This document shows, piece by piece, positions 9,971 to 18,578 of a DNA stretch of 64,000 nt. Origin of the DNA: Lysinibacillus sp. 2017. Its GTDB lineage: Bacteria; Bacillota; Bacilli; Bacillales_A; Planococcaceae. The stretch spans positions 1,598,001 to 1,662,000 of the forward strand of contig NZ_CP029002.1 in NCBI RefSeq assembly GCF_003073375.1, in the 5' to 3' direction. Under the pieces are notes generated by a model. That model did not search any database and was not told where the DNA came from. It was given only the letters and a program-made list of their open reading frames with translations. How positions within the stretch are numbered: position 1 is the stretch's first letter; each line of letters starts with the position of its first letter. A program made the position numbers and the translations under genes.

Positions 9971-10582
9971 ATGAAAAAGGGATTATTTATTAGCGTCATT
10001 TTATGCGCGACTATTGTATTATCTGGTTGTAACTGGCTTGAGATGAAGTTCGGTAATATTAAAGAACAATTCGTTGGGCGTGAGTTAACGATTCAAACAT
10101 ATGACGAAAACAGTCAGTTAATTGATCGCGTACAAGGGAAAAGTGTTAGTATTGAAGCGGATGACAAGTTTAGTTTAAAGGACAAGGAAGGCAATACGGT
10201 TGAAAAATCTTCTGTCTTAAATATTACGGTCGGTGGTAAACAAATGTTGCATGTCGGGAGTAGTCTAATAGCGTATGAGGATGGCTTAGAGGATTTATTT
10301 GATATTTATTCACAGCAAGTCGATTTGTCGAATTTTGATCGATCGGTACCATTTATCAATCGCATGGTGAATGATTTATCGAATTACACAACAGGGAAGG
10401 ATAAGGTCGTGTTAGTTCGTTCGCAATCTGGACAACCATTAGCTACATTTGCCGGTAAAGATGTTAGCTATTATGCGACAGAAATGGACAAATCTACAGG
10501 TCTATTAATTGACGGACACTATTTATTCATTTACCGCTGTGATTATACAATTTATGATATGAGCTTATTAGCAGGTTCTTGA
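9971..10582 (+). CDS. Lipoprotein, DUF5052-like
   Basis: The 203-residue product begins with a typical lipoprotein signal peptide ending in the lipobox LSGC (Cys20), so it should be anchored outside the membrane. The mature part contains FVGRELTIQTYDENSQLIDRV, which fits my memory of DUF5052 lipoproteins of Firmicutes; no function is known to me. The ATG has GGGAGAGAG upstream. A separate gene for a membrane-anchored rhodanese follows after 63 bp. Confidence 0.75.
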   Translation: MKKGLFISVILCATIVLSGCNWLEMKFGNIKEQFVGRELTIQTYDENSQLIDRVQGKSVSIEADDKFSLKDKEGNTVEKSSVLNITVGGKQMLHVGSSLIAYEDGLEDLFDIYSQQVDLSNFDRSVPFINRMVNDLSNYTTGKDKVVLVRSQSGQPLATFAGKDVSYYATEMDKSTGLLIDGHYLFIYRCDYTIYDMSLLAGS

Positions 10583-10645
10583 AATTCAAATATAACTTCG
10601 AATCATGCTACAATAGGGTAAAAATGTTTTAAAGGGGTAGTAAGC

Positions 10646-11008
10646 ATGATTCAATTAATCGTCGTTATCGCCATTTGCGCGGTCGTTGTAATTTGGAAAA
10701 AGCGTCCAGTACAAGGCATTAAAACGATTACAACCGATGAACTACAGACGATGTTGCGTGATAACGATAAAATTTTCATCGACGTTCGTAGCGCACGTGA
10801 TTTTAATAAAATGCATGTCTCACCATTTATTAATGATCCAAGTGGTAAGGGCATTGCAGTGCTACCAAAAGATAAAGAGATTGTCGTGATGTGTCGTTCT
10901 GGAATCCGTTCACTTGATACGTGTAAAGAGCTGAAAAAACTTGGCTACCCACGCATTACAAATGTTAAAGGTGGCATTAGTTCGTATCAACAGCGCGGCG
11001 ACATTTAA
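10646..11008 (+). CDS. Membrane-anchored rhodanese-like protein
   Basis: A 120-residue protein with one N-terminal membrane segment (residues 2-17, IQLIVVIAICAVVVIW) and a rhodanese domain. The catalytic loop is CRSGIRS with Cys83, and the substrate-side motif IDVRSARDF is present. Family members move sulfane sulfur; small single-domain forms tethered to the membrane are common in Bacillales (YqhL type), with the physiological acceptor unknown. The ribosome site AAAGGGG precedes the ATG. Confidence 0.85.
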   Translation: MIQLIVVIAICAVVVIWKKRPVQGIKTITTDELQTMLRDNDKIFIDVRSARDFNKMHVSPFINDPSGKGIAVLPKDKEIVVMCRSGIRSLDTCKELKKLGYPRITNVKGGISSYQQRGDI

Positions 11009-11041
11009 TAAAAACCGGGTTAAAAAAATGAGGTAAGTGCT

Positions 11042-11776
11042 TTGCAAAAAGTCGAGAATATTTATTTAGAAGCAGGAAATAATGCCGTACTTCTATTACA
11101 TAGTTTTACGAGTAATGCCAAAGAAATGCGTCATTTAGCAACTGCATTTCACGAAGCGGGGTATACATGTTCTGCACCGAATTTAGCAGGTCATGGGACT
11201 AGCCCAGAAAAATTGTTTGCTTCTTCGATGGAAGATGTGTGGCAAGGGGCAAAGGAAGCGTTCGAACAATTAATGGAAAAAGGGCATGAGGAAATAGTTG
11301 TAGTAGGTCAGTCTCTTGGGGGCGTATTGGGAATCCGTTTAGCCAATACTTTCGAAGCGTGTAAAGCTTTATGTATTATATCTTCACCTGTTATTGAGCG
11401 ACCTATAGAGGGCTTAGAAAAACGTGTTGAGCATTTTTCTAAGCGTTATTTTTTAAATAAAGGGACATCAGAGGACGAATTACAGGTGTTTTTAGGAAAA
11501 CATTTCCCACGGCCACCTGAAAAATTAATCGCGCTCCAACAATTTATTGTAAGAACAGGTTTGATGCTACCACAACTAAAACAGCCGCTCTATTTAGCAA
11601 AGGGCGCACTTGATGATATCGTATTTATGGAAAGCATTGATTTGATTGAAAAAACCGTACAGAGTGAAATCGTCATAAAGAAATTATACGAAAATAGCGG
11701 ACATCTCATTACATTAGGAAAAGAACGTGAGGAATTAGCGGAAGATTTAATAGCATTTATTCAATCGACTTCATAA
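11042..11776 (+). CDS. Alpha/beta hydrolase, carboxylesterase (Est30-like)
   Basis: A 244-residue cytoplasmic alpha/beta hydrolase. The nucleophile elbow is GQSLGG (Ser91), the acid region LAKGALDDIV and the catalytic His lies in NSGHLITLG near the C-terminus, giving a complete triad. Size and layout match the thermostable Est30/EstA carboxylesterases of Bacillus and Geobacillus, which cleave short-chain esters; the natural substrate is unknown. The TTG start at 11042 has GAGGTAAG upstream. Confidence 0.87.
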   Translation: MQKVENIYLEAGNNAVLLLHSFTSNAKEMRHLATAFHEAGYTCSAPNLAGHGTSPEKLFASSMEDVWQGAKEAFEQLMEKGHEEIVVVGQSLGGVLGIRLANTFEACKALCIISSPVIERPIEGLEKRVEHFSKRYFLNKGTSEDELQVFLGKHFPRPPEKLIALQQFIVRTGLMLPQLKQPLYLAKGALDDIVFMESIDLIEKTVQSEIVIKKLYENSGHLITLGKEREELAEDLIAFIQSTS

Positions 11777-11813
11777 AAAATCACCATCCACATTAAAGTG
11801 AGATGGTGATTTT
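11777..11813. terminator. Bidirectional intrinsic terminator
   Basis: A 12-bp perfect stem (AAAATCACCATC/GATGGTGATTTT) sits between the convergent esterase and SET-domain genes. T-rich ends on both strands suit termination in both directions. Confidence 0.85.
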
Positions 11814-11817
11814 CGTA

Positions 11818-12204
11818 TTATTCTTCGTCTTCTTTATTGAACCAAAGCGGATCTTGGTCATCAACATCGCCATTGTAATTAATGAAAATTTCTTCACCAG
11901 CTGCAATATCTTTATAGGCAAAGAAATCGAATGTATTATTTTCAAAGTTAATTTCATATGTTGCGTTGGGCTCATAAGAATGGTTAAATAACATACCATA
12001 GCCTAATAGAATGCATGAGCGTCCGATACCATATTCAAATGCATAATCAGCAAGGGCCGTTTTTTCAATGTGCTCATGCTCTTCATTTGGATAGACTAAT
12101 ACAGGTGCTTCATGGAATAACGTGCCTTTTGAAATCGCGGTTTTTGCAAAAACGCCGCGGTTATATTCTCCATCACTAATGGGAGATGTTTTTACTTCAA
12201 TCAT
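11818..12204 (-). CDS. SET-domain protein
   Basis: A 128-residue protein containing the core SET methyltransferase motifs: GVFAKTAISKGT near the N-terminus, LFNHSYEPNATY and GEEIFINYNGD near the C-terminus. SET proteins transfer methyl groups to lysines; bacterial free-standing versions are small and mostly uncharacterised. The ATG at 12204 is preferred because AGGAGA lies directly upstream; an in-frame GTG at 12222 would overlap that site. It is a single gene, convergent with the esterase gene. Confidence 0.8.
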   Translation of the reverse strand: MIEVKTSPISDGEYNRGVFAKTAISKGTLFHEAPVLVYPNEEHEHIEKTALADYAFEYGIGRSCILLGYGMLFNHSYEPNATYEINFENNTFDFFAYKDIAAGEEIFINYNGDVDDQDPLWFNKEDEE

Positions 12205-12318
12205 GTTTGTTCTCCTACTCACTTTTAAGATTCTGTCTTACTGTACCATGTATCGCACGACAACGCGTGGATTATTTCATATTTTTTATGAATTATTTTT
12301 AAAGAAGGGGCTGATTAT

Positions 12319-12690
12319 ATGCTAAAACTGCAATTTGAACATTCTTGGAATAAAGCAATTAGTATGAAGGATCGTAAAGAAATCGAACAACTATTCCAAA
12401 ACACTTTCGAATTTAAAAATAGTAACATCATCTGTCATAGTATTCGTCAAGCCATCAATCACAAAAACCAAATGTTAATCACCGTACTTATCCATAATTT
12501 CACCGACGGAGACATAGCATTTGATAATCGTGAAGTATATTGTTTGCTTGAAGAGGGCAGTGTCTCACAAAAGTTCACCATTCCCGCATTAACAATCCCT
12601 AGTCAGACAAGCATGCCATGGACATTTATATTTGAGGATAGTGCTGAATTTTTATTTACAGAATTACTTGGGGTGAAAATTGACGAATAA
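12319..12690 (+). CDS. SLAP-domain-like small protein
   Basis: The 123-residue protein starts LQFEHSWNKAISMKDRKEIE, which resembles the SLAP domain of Bacillales. SLAP proteins are linked with S-layer or accessory secretion systems in some species, but single-domain versions like this have no known role. No signal peptide or membrane segment is present, so it is probably cytoplasmic. The ribosome site is AAGAAGGGG and a terminator follows. Confidence 0.6.
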   Translation: MLKLQFEHSWNKAISMKDRKEIEQLFQNTFEFKNSNIICHSIRQAINHKNQMLITVLIHNFTDGDIAFDNREVYCLLEEGSVSQKFTIPALTIPSQTSMPWTFIFEDSAEFLFTELLGVKIDE

Positions 12691-12694
12691 TGAG

Positions 12695-12728
12695 AAAGAC
12701 TTCGCGAACGTAAACGAAGTCTTTTTTT
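12695..12728 (+). terminator. Intrinsic terminator
   Basis: A 10-bp stem AAAGACTTCG/CGAAGTCTTT followed by a run of T, five bases after the preceding stop. Confidence 0.9.
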
Positions 12729-12862
12729 ATTCCAGTTTAATTACGTCAAAATAGTTTTGTATGTATAATATGCCATGCTTTATGATTAAAATAATCGATA
12801 TAGGTAAAGTTAAGCTTGTAAATGAATCAAGTTCTTAGTAGCTTGTAAAAGGAGAATGAAAC

Positions 12863-13756
12863 TTGAAATACAAAAAGGTAACAATTGCAGGTAGTGGCGT
12901 ACTAGGAAGTCAAATCGCCTTCCAATCAGCATTCCACGGCTTTGAAGTAAGCGTCTATGATATTAATGATGGGGCAATTGAAGCAGCAAAATCTCGTCTG
13001 GGAAATTTAGAGGGCATATACGGTACGTACTTTAATGACGTAGCACGCGCGGAGAAAGCATTCGCAAGTTTAAATTATTATACTGTTTTAGCTGAAGCGG
13101 TTAAAGATGCCGATTTAGTCATCGAAGCGGTACCAGAACGTATCGAAATCAAACAAAGCTTCTATGAAGGATTAGCGAAAGTAGCACCTGAAAAAGCAGT
13201 CTTTGCTTCGAACTCTTCAACATTATTACCAAGTCAATTTGCTAAGTTCACTGGTCGTCCCGAGAAGTTTTTAGCGCTTCACTTTGCAAACTCTATTTGG
13301 GAGAAAAATACGGCTGAAGTAATGGGACATCCCGGAACAGACTTCAAATATGTTGACGAAGTAACTGAATTTGCTCGTAGTATTGGTATGATTCCATTTG
13401 TACTGAAAAAAGAGCAACCAGGTTATATTTTAAACTCATTATTAGTACCATTCTTATCAGCTGCAATGGAGCTTTGGGTAAAAGACATTGCAGACCCACA
13501 AACGATCGATAAAAATTGGATGATTTCTACAGGTGCGCCAGCTGGTCCATTCGCAATTTATGATATCGTTGGTATGGAAACACCTTATAATTTAAACTTA
13601 ATGCGTGCAAAAGAAGATCCAGCTGCACAATTTGTAGCAGACAAAATTAAACGTGAAATGATAGATCAAGGTAAAATGGGAGTTAGTACTGGCGAAGGCT
13701 TCTACAAATATCCAAATCCAGCGTACCAAGACCCAAATTTCTTAAAATCAAATTAA
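12863..13756 (+). CDS. 3-hydroxyacyl-CoA dehydrogenase, NAD-binding type
   Basis: A 297-residue enzyme with the N-terminal NAD-binding motif GSGVLGSQIAF, the VIEAVPE segment, the SNSSTLLPS substrate region and the GFYKYPNP end typical of the 3HCDH C-terminal domain. It oxidises 3-hydroxyacyl-CoA to 3-ketoacyl-CoA, as in fatty-acid or butanoate metabolism. The start is TTG at 12863 after GGAGAATG. No other beta-oxidation gene is nearby, so the exact substrate cannot be inferred. Confidence 0.88.
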   Translation: MKYKKVTIAGSGVLGSQIAFQSAFHGFEVSVYDINDGAIEAAKSRLGNLEGIYGTYFNDVARAEKAFASLNYYTVLAEAVKDADLVIEAVPERIEIKQSFYEGLAKVAPEKAVFASNSSTLLPSQFAKFTGRPEKFLALHFANSIWEKNTAEVMGHPGTDFKYVDEVTEFARSIGMIPFVLKKEQPGYILNSLLVPFLSAAMELWVKDIADPQTIDKNWMISTGAPAGPFAIYDIVGMETPYNLNLMRAKEDPAAQFVADKIKREMIDQGKMGVSTGEGFYKYPNPAYQDPNFLKSN

Positions 13757-13788
13757 AGCCATTTTTCTATAAAATTTCTAAAATCTAT

Positions 13789-13832
13789 ACTGCATTCCTA
13801 TTAGTAATTCTAATGGGTGATGCAGTTTTTTT
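13789..13832 (+). terminator. Intrinsic terminator
   Basis: Stem ACTGCAT/ATGCAGT extended by CCTATTAG/CTAATGGG (G-U pairs) and closed by seven T. Confidence 0.88.
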
Positions 13833-14008
13833 GTTATTAAATTCAATTTAAAATGTAGAAAATAAAGATATTGTTGTAAGATTTTTGCTTCTTGGTACTT
13901 TATACTTCTCTATTTTTAGATAAATATGACTAAAGGCTTAAATAAATGTTATATTTATAAAGTTTCTGTATAATATGAATTAACAAATAAAATTTTGGAG
14001 GGAAAATA

Positions 14009-15520
14009 TTGTTTTCTAAAAAAGAAAAGTCAAACTCAAACTCACTAGCTGCGTTTATAGCAGAAAGTGAAAAACAATTACAGCAAGCAAAAGCAGGGAA
14101 ATTTGATTACACTTATCAAATGGATGTAGAAAATGAAGATTTAAAAAAATTACTAATAAATACAAATGAAGTAAATGAATTGCGTGAGACATATGAATGC
14201 GTATTGCGTCAAAAATTATTTAATTTAACAACGATTAATCAGGTCGGTTTTTGGGAGCTGAAACTACCAACTGGTGATTTCAATAATGAGGAAAATGAAT
14301 TCATCATTGATTCTACATTGAAGCGTGTATTAGGTTACGACGATTCAGAGTTAAATCGGGGTTTAGCTGATTTAGAAACACTGGTTCCTGAAAATTACGG
14401 TGAGCAAGTATTATCTGGTATGATGGCTCATTTAAATGATAAATCAGGCAAAACACCATTTGATTTAGAGCATCCAATGCGTTTTAAAGATGGACAATAT
14501 CGTTGGGTACATACTTTCGGTACGGCGAAACGTCATTCAGATGGTGCGCCATACCGTATGATTGCGACCATTACAAATATTCATGAACAGAAAGTGAATT
14601 CTGAAGAGCTTGAAGGCTTTGTTACACGATATGATTTAATCAATGAAGCACTTATAGAAGCTCCGTGGGATATGACGATTGAACAATCGGATCCAATGAA
14701 TACTAATAACAACTTTTGGTGGAGTCCTCAGTTCCGCAAAACACTAGGCTTTAAAGATGAAAGTGATTTTCCAAATGTTATGAGCTCATGGAGTGATCGA
14801 TTACATCCAGAAGATAAAGAAAATGCATTACAAGCGTTTACGAATCATTTAATGGATTATTCAGGACGTACCCCATTTGAAGAGGATTACCGTTTACAGC
14901 TAAAATCGGGTGAATATGTTTGGTTCCATGCAAGTGGTAAGACTCGACGTGATTCTAAAGGTGTTCCAATACGCTTGGCTGGAACAATACGTGACATTTC
15001 ATTTGAGAAGAACAAACAAGCAAATATCGTAGAAACGGTAGCACGTATGGAAGAATTATCTGCTTCAATCAACGAGATGGTAACGGGTATTAATTCCATT
15101 ACACAACAAGCACAAGAACTAGCTACGACACAGGAGCGAACTTCAGAAGCTGCAGCAGATGCGAAAACATTGGCTAATAAAACACAAGATATTTCTAACT
15201 TTATCAAGGGAATTGCAGACCAAACGAATTTACTTGGCTTGAACGCAGCAATTGAGGCAGCGCGTGCAGGAGAACATGGCAAAGGCTTTGGCGTTGTCGC
15301 AGATGAAGTACGTAAACTGGCAGTGAATTCTGCTGAAGCGACTGATAGTATTGAATCCAGCCTAACGCAAATGAAAAAATCGATTGATACAATTTTAAAT
15401 TACATGACGAAAATTAGTGATTTAGCGCAAACACAAGCAGCATTAACTGAACAAATGAATGCTTCGGCTGATGAAATTAATAGTATGTCACAAGATTTAG
15501 TTGATTTCGCAAAAAAATAA
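14009..15520 (+). CDS. Soluble methyl-accepting chemotaxis-type receptor with two PAS domains
   Basis: The 503-residue protein has no membrane segment. Two PAS/PAC domains occupy about 70-195 and 205-335 (each ending in an RWVH/VWFH plus TI..I pattern), followed by a coiled-coil MCP signalling domain with the conserved hairpin tip containing [18 protein letters not shown]. It should signal to the CheA/CheW complex from the cytoplasm, sensing an internal cue such as redox state or a small ligand through the PAS pair. The start is TTG at 14009 after TGGAGGG. The MCP part is short compared with transmembrane receptors. Confidence 0.9.
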   Translation: MFSKKEKSNSNSLAAFIAESEKQLQQAKAGKFDYTYQMDVENEDLKKLLINTNEVNELRETYECVLRQKLFNLTTINQVGFWELKLPTGDFNNEENEFIIDSTLKRVLGYDDSELNRGLADLETLVPENYGEQVLSGMMAHLNDKSGKTPFDLEHPMRFKDGQYRWVHTFGTAKRHSDGAPYRMIATITNIHEQKVNSEELEGFVTRYDLINEALIEAPWDMTIEQSDPMNTNNNFWWSPQFRKTLGFKDESDFPNVMSSWSDRLHPEDKENALQAFTNHLMDYSGRTPFEEDYRLQLKSGEYVWFHASGKTRRDSKGVPIRLAGTIRDISFEKNKQANIVETVARMEELSASINEMVTGINSITQQAQELATTQERTSEAAADAKTLANKTQDISNFIKGIADQTNLLGLNAAIEAARAGEHGKGFGVVADEVRKLAVNSAEATDSIESSLTQMKKSIDTILNYMTKISDLAQTQAALTEQMNASADEINSMSQDLVDFAKK

Positions 15521-15528
15521 GATGACGC

Positions 15529-15564
15529 ATGCACATTTACATACAAAAGTGAATGTGCATTTTT
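15529..15564 (+). terminator. Intrinsic terminator
   Basis: A 9-bp stem ATGCACATT/AATGTGCAT followed by TTTT, just after the chemoreceptor stop. Confidence 0.87.
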
Positions 15565-15620
15565 ATATTGGAAAATATTTGATATGATGAAGTGAGAAAA
15601 AGAGAAATGGGGGGATATTT

Positions 15621-15848
15621 GTGGAGATGATTAATACATTTGGCAATGCAATTTGGTTTACCATCATTCCAGTAGTGTTTTATATTAGTTGTTTTTATTT
15701 TACACTTACATTTTTTCAACATTTAAAATCAGGGGACACGCAACTTCAAAAGAGTTCGAAGCTTTTTGCAGTACTTTCACTGGCACTTGCACTTTTAGCA
15801 CCTACGATTATCAATTATTTCATCATTTTAAAGATGTCGAGTTTTTAA
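15621..15848 (+). CDS. Small membrane protein, two predicted segments
   Basis: A 75-residue protein with membrane segments at about 11-30 and 49-68. The GTG at 15621 is preceded by a strong GGGGGGAT ribosome site; the ATG two codons later is an alternative. I do not recognise the family. Confidence 0.6.
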   Translation: MEMINTFGNAIWFTIIPVVFYISCFYFTLTFFQHLKSGDTQLQKSSKLFAVLSLALALLAPTIINYFIILKMSSF

Positions 15849-15919
15849 CGTAGTAAAAGTACGAATGTAGAGCCAATTTTTTAACCTATGAAATATGTAA
15901 GATTTAAATGTTAAGAACA

Positions 15920-15951
15920 CCTCGTAGTCTAAAATAAAAACGATTACGAGG
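15920..15951. terminator. Hairpin between convergent genes, probable terminator
   Basis: A CCTCGTA/TACGAGG stem with a T-rich region following on the plus strand, between the small membrane protein gene and the convergent NUDIX gene. Confidence 0.55.
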
Positions 15952-15958
15952 CTGAATT

Positions 15959-16426
15959 TTATTTTGTGTCTTTCATAGTGAATTGCTGTAAAAAATAATC
16001 GATAACGATTTTATCAGGGGGACTAATTTGCTGTGGGAGATTATGTACATCAAAGAATTTGATATCGGTTGATTCTGTTTCATCAAACTGGATAATACCG
16101 CTATAGTTTTCACACGTATAGGCTGCCACCACATTGTATACTTCATCACCATGTGGATATTGATAATAAAGAGCTTTTCCAGAAAAAAGATGAAGCAACG
16201 TTAGCTTGTTTGCAGTTAATCCTGTTTCTTCAACCATTTCTCTAGCAGCCACTTCCTCTAAACTTTCACCTAAATCCATTGACCCTCCAGCTAATCCCCA
16301 ACAACCATTATCCTTTCTTAATTGTAGCAATAATTGCTTTTGTTCGTTGAAAATGAGTACACAAGCACCGACCATGATAAGTGGTTCAGACCCAATCTTT
16401 TTTCTTAAATTCAAAATATAACTCAA
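15959..16426 (-). CDS. NUDIX hydrolase (paralog of the gene at 17852)
   Basis: A 155-residue NUDIX protein with the full box: GGSMDLGESLEEVAAREMVEETGL spans the pattern G-x5-E-x7-REUxEExGU. NUDIX enzymes cleave nucleoside diphosphates linked to another group; the substrate cannot be told. The TTG at 16426 was chosen because GAGGTGAT lies at the right distance; an in-frame GTG at 16435 is part of that ribosome site. It is clearly similar to the NUDIX gene at 17852, sharing the layout around YPHGDE-Y-N, so the two look like a local duplication. Confidence 0.85.
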   Translation of the reverse strand: MSYILNLRKKIGSEPLIMVGACVLIFNEQKQLLLQLRKDNGCWGLAGGSMDLGESLEEVAAREMVEETGLTANKLTLLHLFSGKALYYQYPHGDEVYNVVAAYTCENYSGIIQFDETESTDIKFFDVHNLPQQISPPDKIVIDYFLQQFTMKDTK

Positions 16427-16550
16427 CTTTATCACCTCAAAATGACTTATTTTCAGCTTGTAGGATTGTTGAAAAAATCCAGCCCCCCTTAACGAAGCAG
16501 AGCAGACTACATTAAAAGAACTTACCTTAAATTTTATTCTATTATATTTT

Positions 16551-16599
16551 ACCTTACCTTACCTTACCTTACCTTACCTTACCTTACCTTACCTTACCT
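16551..16599. repeat. Pentanucleotide tandem repeat (ACCTT), nine full copies plus a partial copy
   Basis: Nine perfect ACCTT units and four bases of a tenth lie between the divergent NUDIX gene (start 16426) and lipoprotein gene (start 16669). On the minus strand a TATAAT at 16546-16541 sits four bases from the array, so the array would cover the -35 and upstream region of a promoter for the NUDIX gene. Confidence 0.95.
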
Positions 16600-16668
16600 A
16601 TGTTTAACATACAAAAATATCCATAATTGTATGGCGATATGGTAACCTTGATGAAAGAGGTGATTAAA

Positions 16669-17043
16669 TTGAAAAGATTATTTTCTTTAATGTTAGTTGC
16701 TATAATCATTTTAGCAGCTTGTAATTCAAAGTTGAGTATTAGTGAACTTCAAAGCGTTCCTAGTAAAGTACAAGATGTAATCAAATCTGATTCTACACTG
16801 CAAATGATTACTAATGGCGAAAAGAACACCTACATTGTTTTTCACTCAACAGAAGCCGTTTCAGTTGAGCTTGAAGTGACAGAGAATATATTAAACATAA
16901 AATTTAATACAACAAATCAAGAAAATACTGAGTTAAAACAGTATGTTTATAAATTAAATCGTGGAGATTCAGAACATGACACAATTAATGTGTTAGTTAA
17001 CGAGGAAAATATGCCTTTTGATGGTGGTAGGACGATTTTTTAA
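16669..17043 (+). CDS. Small lipoprotein of unknown function
   Basis: A 124-residue product starting at TTG 16669, chosen because AGAGGTGAT precedes it and the signal peptide then begins correctly (KRLFSLMLVAIIILAAC, lipobox LAAC). An upstream in-frame ATG at 16627 would put 14 extra residues before the signal peptide. The mature domain is about 105 residues, beta-rich by appearance, with no family I recognise. Its upstream region contains a pentanucleotide array, so its expression could vary. Confidence 0.7.
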   Translation: MKRLFSLMLVAIIILAACNSKLSISELQSVPSKVQDVIKSDSTLQMITNGEKNTYIVFHSTEAVSVELEVTENILNIKFNTTNQENTELKQYVYKLNRGDSEHDTINVLVNEENMPFDGGRTIF

Positions 17044-17196
17044 AAATATTGACTTGTGAATTTTTAATGTAACTACATACAAAAAACGTTCCCAAATGAC
17101 ACTATGATGACTTTCTGAAAAAATCTTTCGAAAATAACTATGGTACCAAATATTAAAATATCACCTTTGAAGCAAGCTTAGAAAGGATATGAATTT

Positions 17197-17277
17197 ATGG
17201 GATGGAGAAAAATTTCAGCTTTAATTCTTATGTTTTTAGCTATGTATTTATCGGTGTATGCTGGCTCATCACCATAA
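17197..17277 (+). CDS. Very small single-segment membrane peptide, 3' end changed by a repeat element
   Basis: A 26-codon frame beginning MGWRKISALILMFLAMYL behind GAAAGGA. The last four residues and the stop come from the end of the inserted noncoding element (17263-17806). If the element and one copy of the flanking TATGCT are removed, the frame closes after three further residues (NTI). This may be a real small hydrophobic peptide; only sequence appearance supports it. Confidence 0.35.
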   Translation: MGWRKISALILMFLAMYLSVYAGSSP

Positions 17278-17806
17278 GTTGGGGATGACATAATTTTAAG
17301 ATTCAAAGTGATTCCTTTTTAATCTAGTCCGTTCTGCTACGCTTCGGGGGACGCTTTCCTGGGGGCGTGGCTCCATCTAACTTGTTACTTGCCTCTACGG
17401 CGGCAAGCAACAAGTGGATATTCCGCGCACGCTTAATCCCCAAGGGGTCGCCCCCTGCGCTTCGCGGCACTCTAATTTGGAATAAAAATTTTTTCTAATA
17501 AGGTGTTTTAGATAAGGCGTATTCGATAAAGTATCTTTTATAAACGTGAAAATAGTTTAATTAAAGAGTGTTCATCATAAATGAAACAATGGCATTCACT
17601 TTCATTCCATTAATGAAATAGGATTCAAAATATAGAGGATAAACTTGATCAATCCCCGCCGCCTCGCGATAGCGCAAGCGGCATTATCAGACGCATTTAA
17701 CCGAGTAAAATGTACAACACTTTGTATTGGTGGGCCTGGCCGTAGCCCGCCAATAGCTAGACAAACTGATAAAACAATAATCAACTCCATGTTACGGTGA
17801 TGAACC
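17263..17806 (-). mobile_element. Noncoding TIR-bounded element, long form, copy A
   Basis: A 544-bp segment without a credible gene, nearly identical over most of its length to the reverse complement of 39142-39741. The ends form an imperfect inverted repeat (GGCTCATCACCATAAG against GGTTCATCACCGTAAC). TATGCT occurs directly before it (17257-17262) and two bases after it (17809-17814), a possible target duplication. A GC-rich core contains a stem around CTTGTT..CTTGCC / GGCAAG..AACAAG. The minus-strand version of that stem has a G-U pair where the plus strand has an A-C mismatch, which favours a structured RNA read from the minus strand. Confidence 0.7.
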
Positions 17807-17851
17807 ATTATGCTAATACAATTTAGTTAATTTATAGAAAGAGGGTTAACG

Positions 17852-18304
17852 ATGAATTATATTAAATCATTACGTCAACACATCGGAACAAGTCCAATTA
17901 TTGCACCAGGATCGGCTATTATTGTTTTGAATGAAAACAATGAACTATTATTGCAACTACGCTCAGATACAAATGATTGGGGCCTTCCGGGTGGTGGTAT
18001 GGAAATTGGCGATAGCTTTGAAGAAACCGCTCAAAAGGAATTATTCGAAGAAACAGGATTGATCGCACAAGATTTGCGACTAGTAGGACTAGCTTCTGGC
18101 AAAGACTTATATTATAAATTCCCGCATGGCGATGAAATTTACAATGCAACGGCGATTTATAAAGCAATAAATGTAACAGGTACACTACATAAAAACGAAG
18201 AAAGCAAGGCATTAAACTATTTTGCATTAGACAACCTGCCTAATCTTAATTATACAACGTCAAAGCTGCTTGAAAAGGCGGGGTACATTGTGATTAATGA
18301 ATAG
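17852..18304 (+). CDS. NUDIX hydrolase (paralog of the gene at 15959)
   Basis: A 150-residue NUDIX protein with a complete box (GGGMEIGDSFEE then QKELFEETGL; Lys-Glu in place of Arg-Glu in the REUxEE core). The ATG at 17852 has GAGGG upstream. It is similar along its whole length to the NUDIX product at 15959-16426, including the PHGDE-YNATA region. The substrate is unknown. A noncoding repeat element lies just upstream. Confidence 0.85.
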   Translation: MNYIKSLRQHIGTSPIIAPGSAIIVLNENNELLLQLRSDTNDWGLPGGGMEIGDSFEETAQKELFEETGLIAQDLRLVGLASGKDLYYKFPHGDEIYNATAIYKAINVTGTLHKNEESKALNYFALDNLPNLNYTTSKLLEKAGYIVINE

Positions 18305-18389
18305 TAAATAATATTTTCGTTAATGAGATACACGCACCATCTTACTTTGAATTCAAATTTATTGAGAACTTTACAAAGGGGAGTTTTGG

Positions 18390-18551
18390 ATGAAAATAGG
18401 CATCATCATTTTATGGGTCTTTCTATATGGATATAGTATGAATAAATTAGGCGTTCAAAAAGATGGATTTTATATTATTTACTCCATCGTCATCATTTTT
18501 GGCGGTATTTTGTTGATTGAAAGGCTTTTTAAAGGCAAACGCTCCACATAA
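18390..18551 (+). CDS. Small membrane protein (53 residues)
   Basis: The ATG at 18390 has an AAAGGGGAG ribosome site. The product has two hydrophobic stretches (GIIILWVFLYGY; FYIIYSIVIIFGGILLI) and a basic C-terminus (RLFKGKRST). It lies 27 bp before the next gene and may be co-transcribed with it. The family is not recognised. Confidence 0.55.
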   Translation: MKIGIIILWVFLYGYSMNKLGVQKDGFYIIYSIVIIFGGILLIERLFKGKRST

Positions 18552-18578
18552 TTTAGCAATCAGAGAAGGAAGGGTTTT

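Noticed and set aside
17602-17808. 68-codon open frame inside repeat copy A
   Set aside because: It lies within a noncoding repeat; the matching region of copy B contains extra bases that break it.
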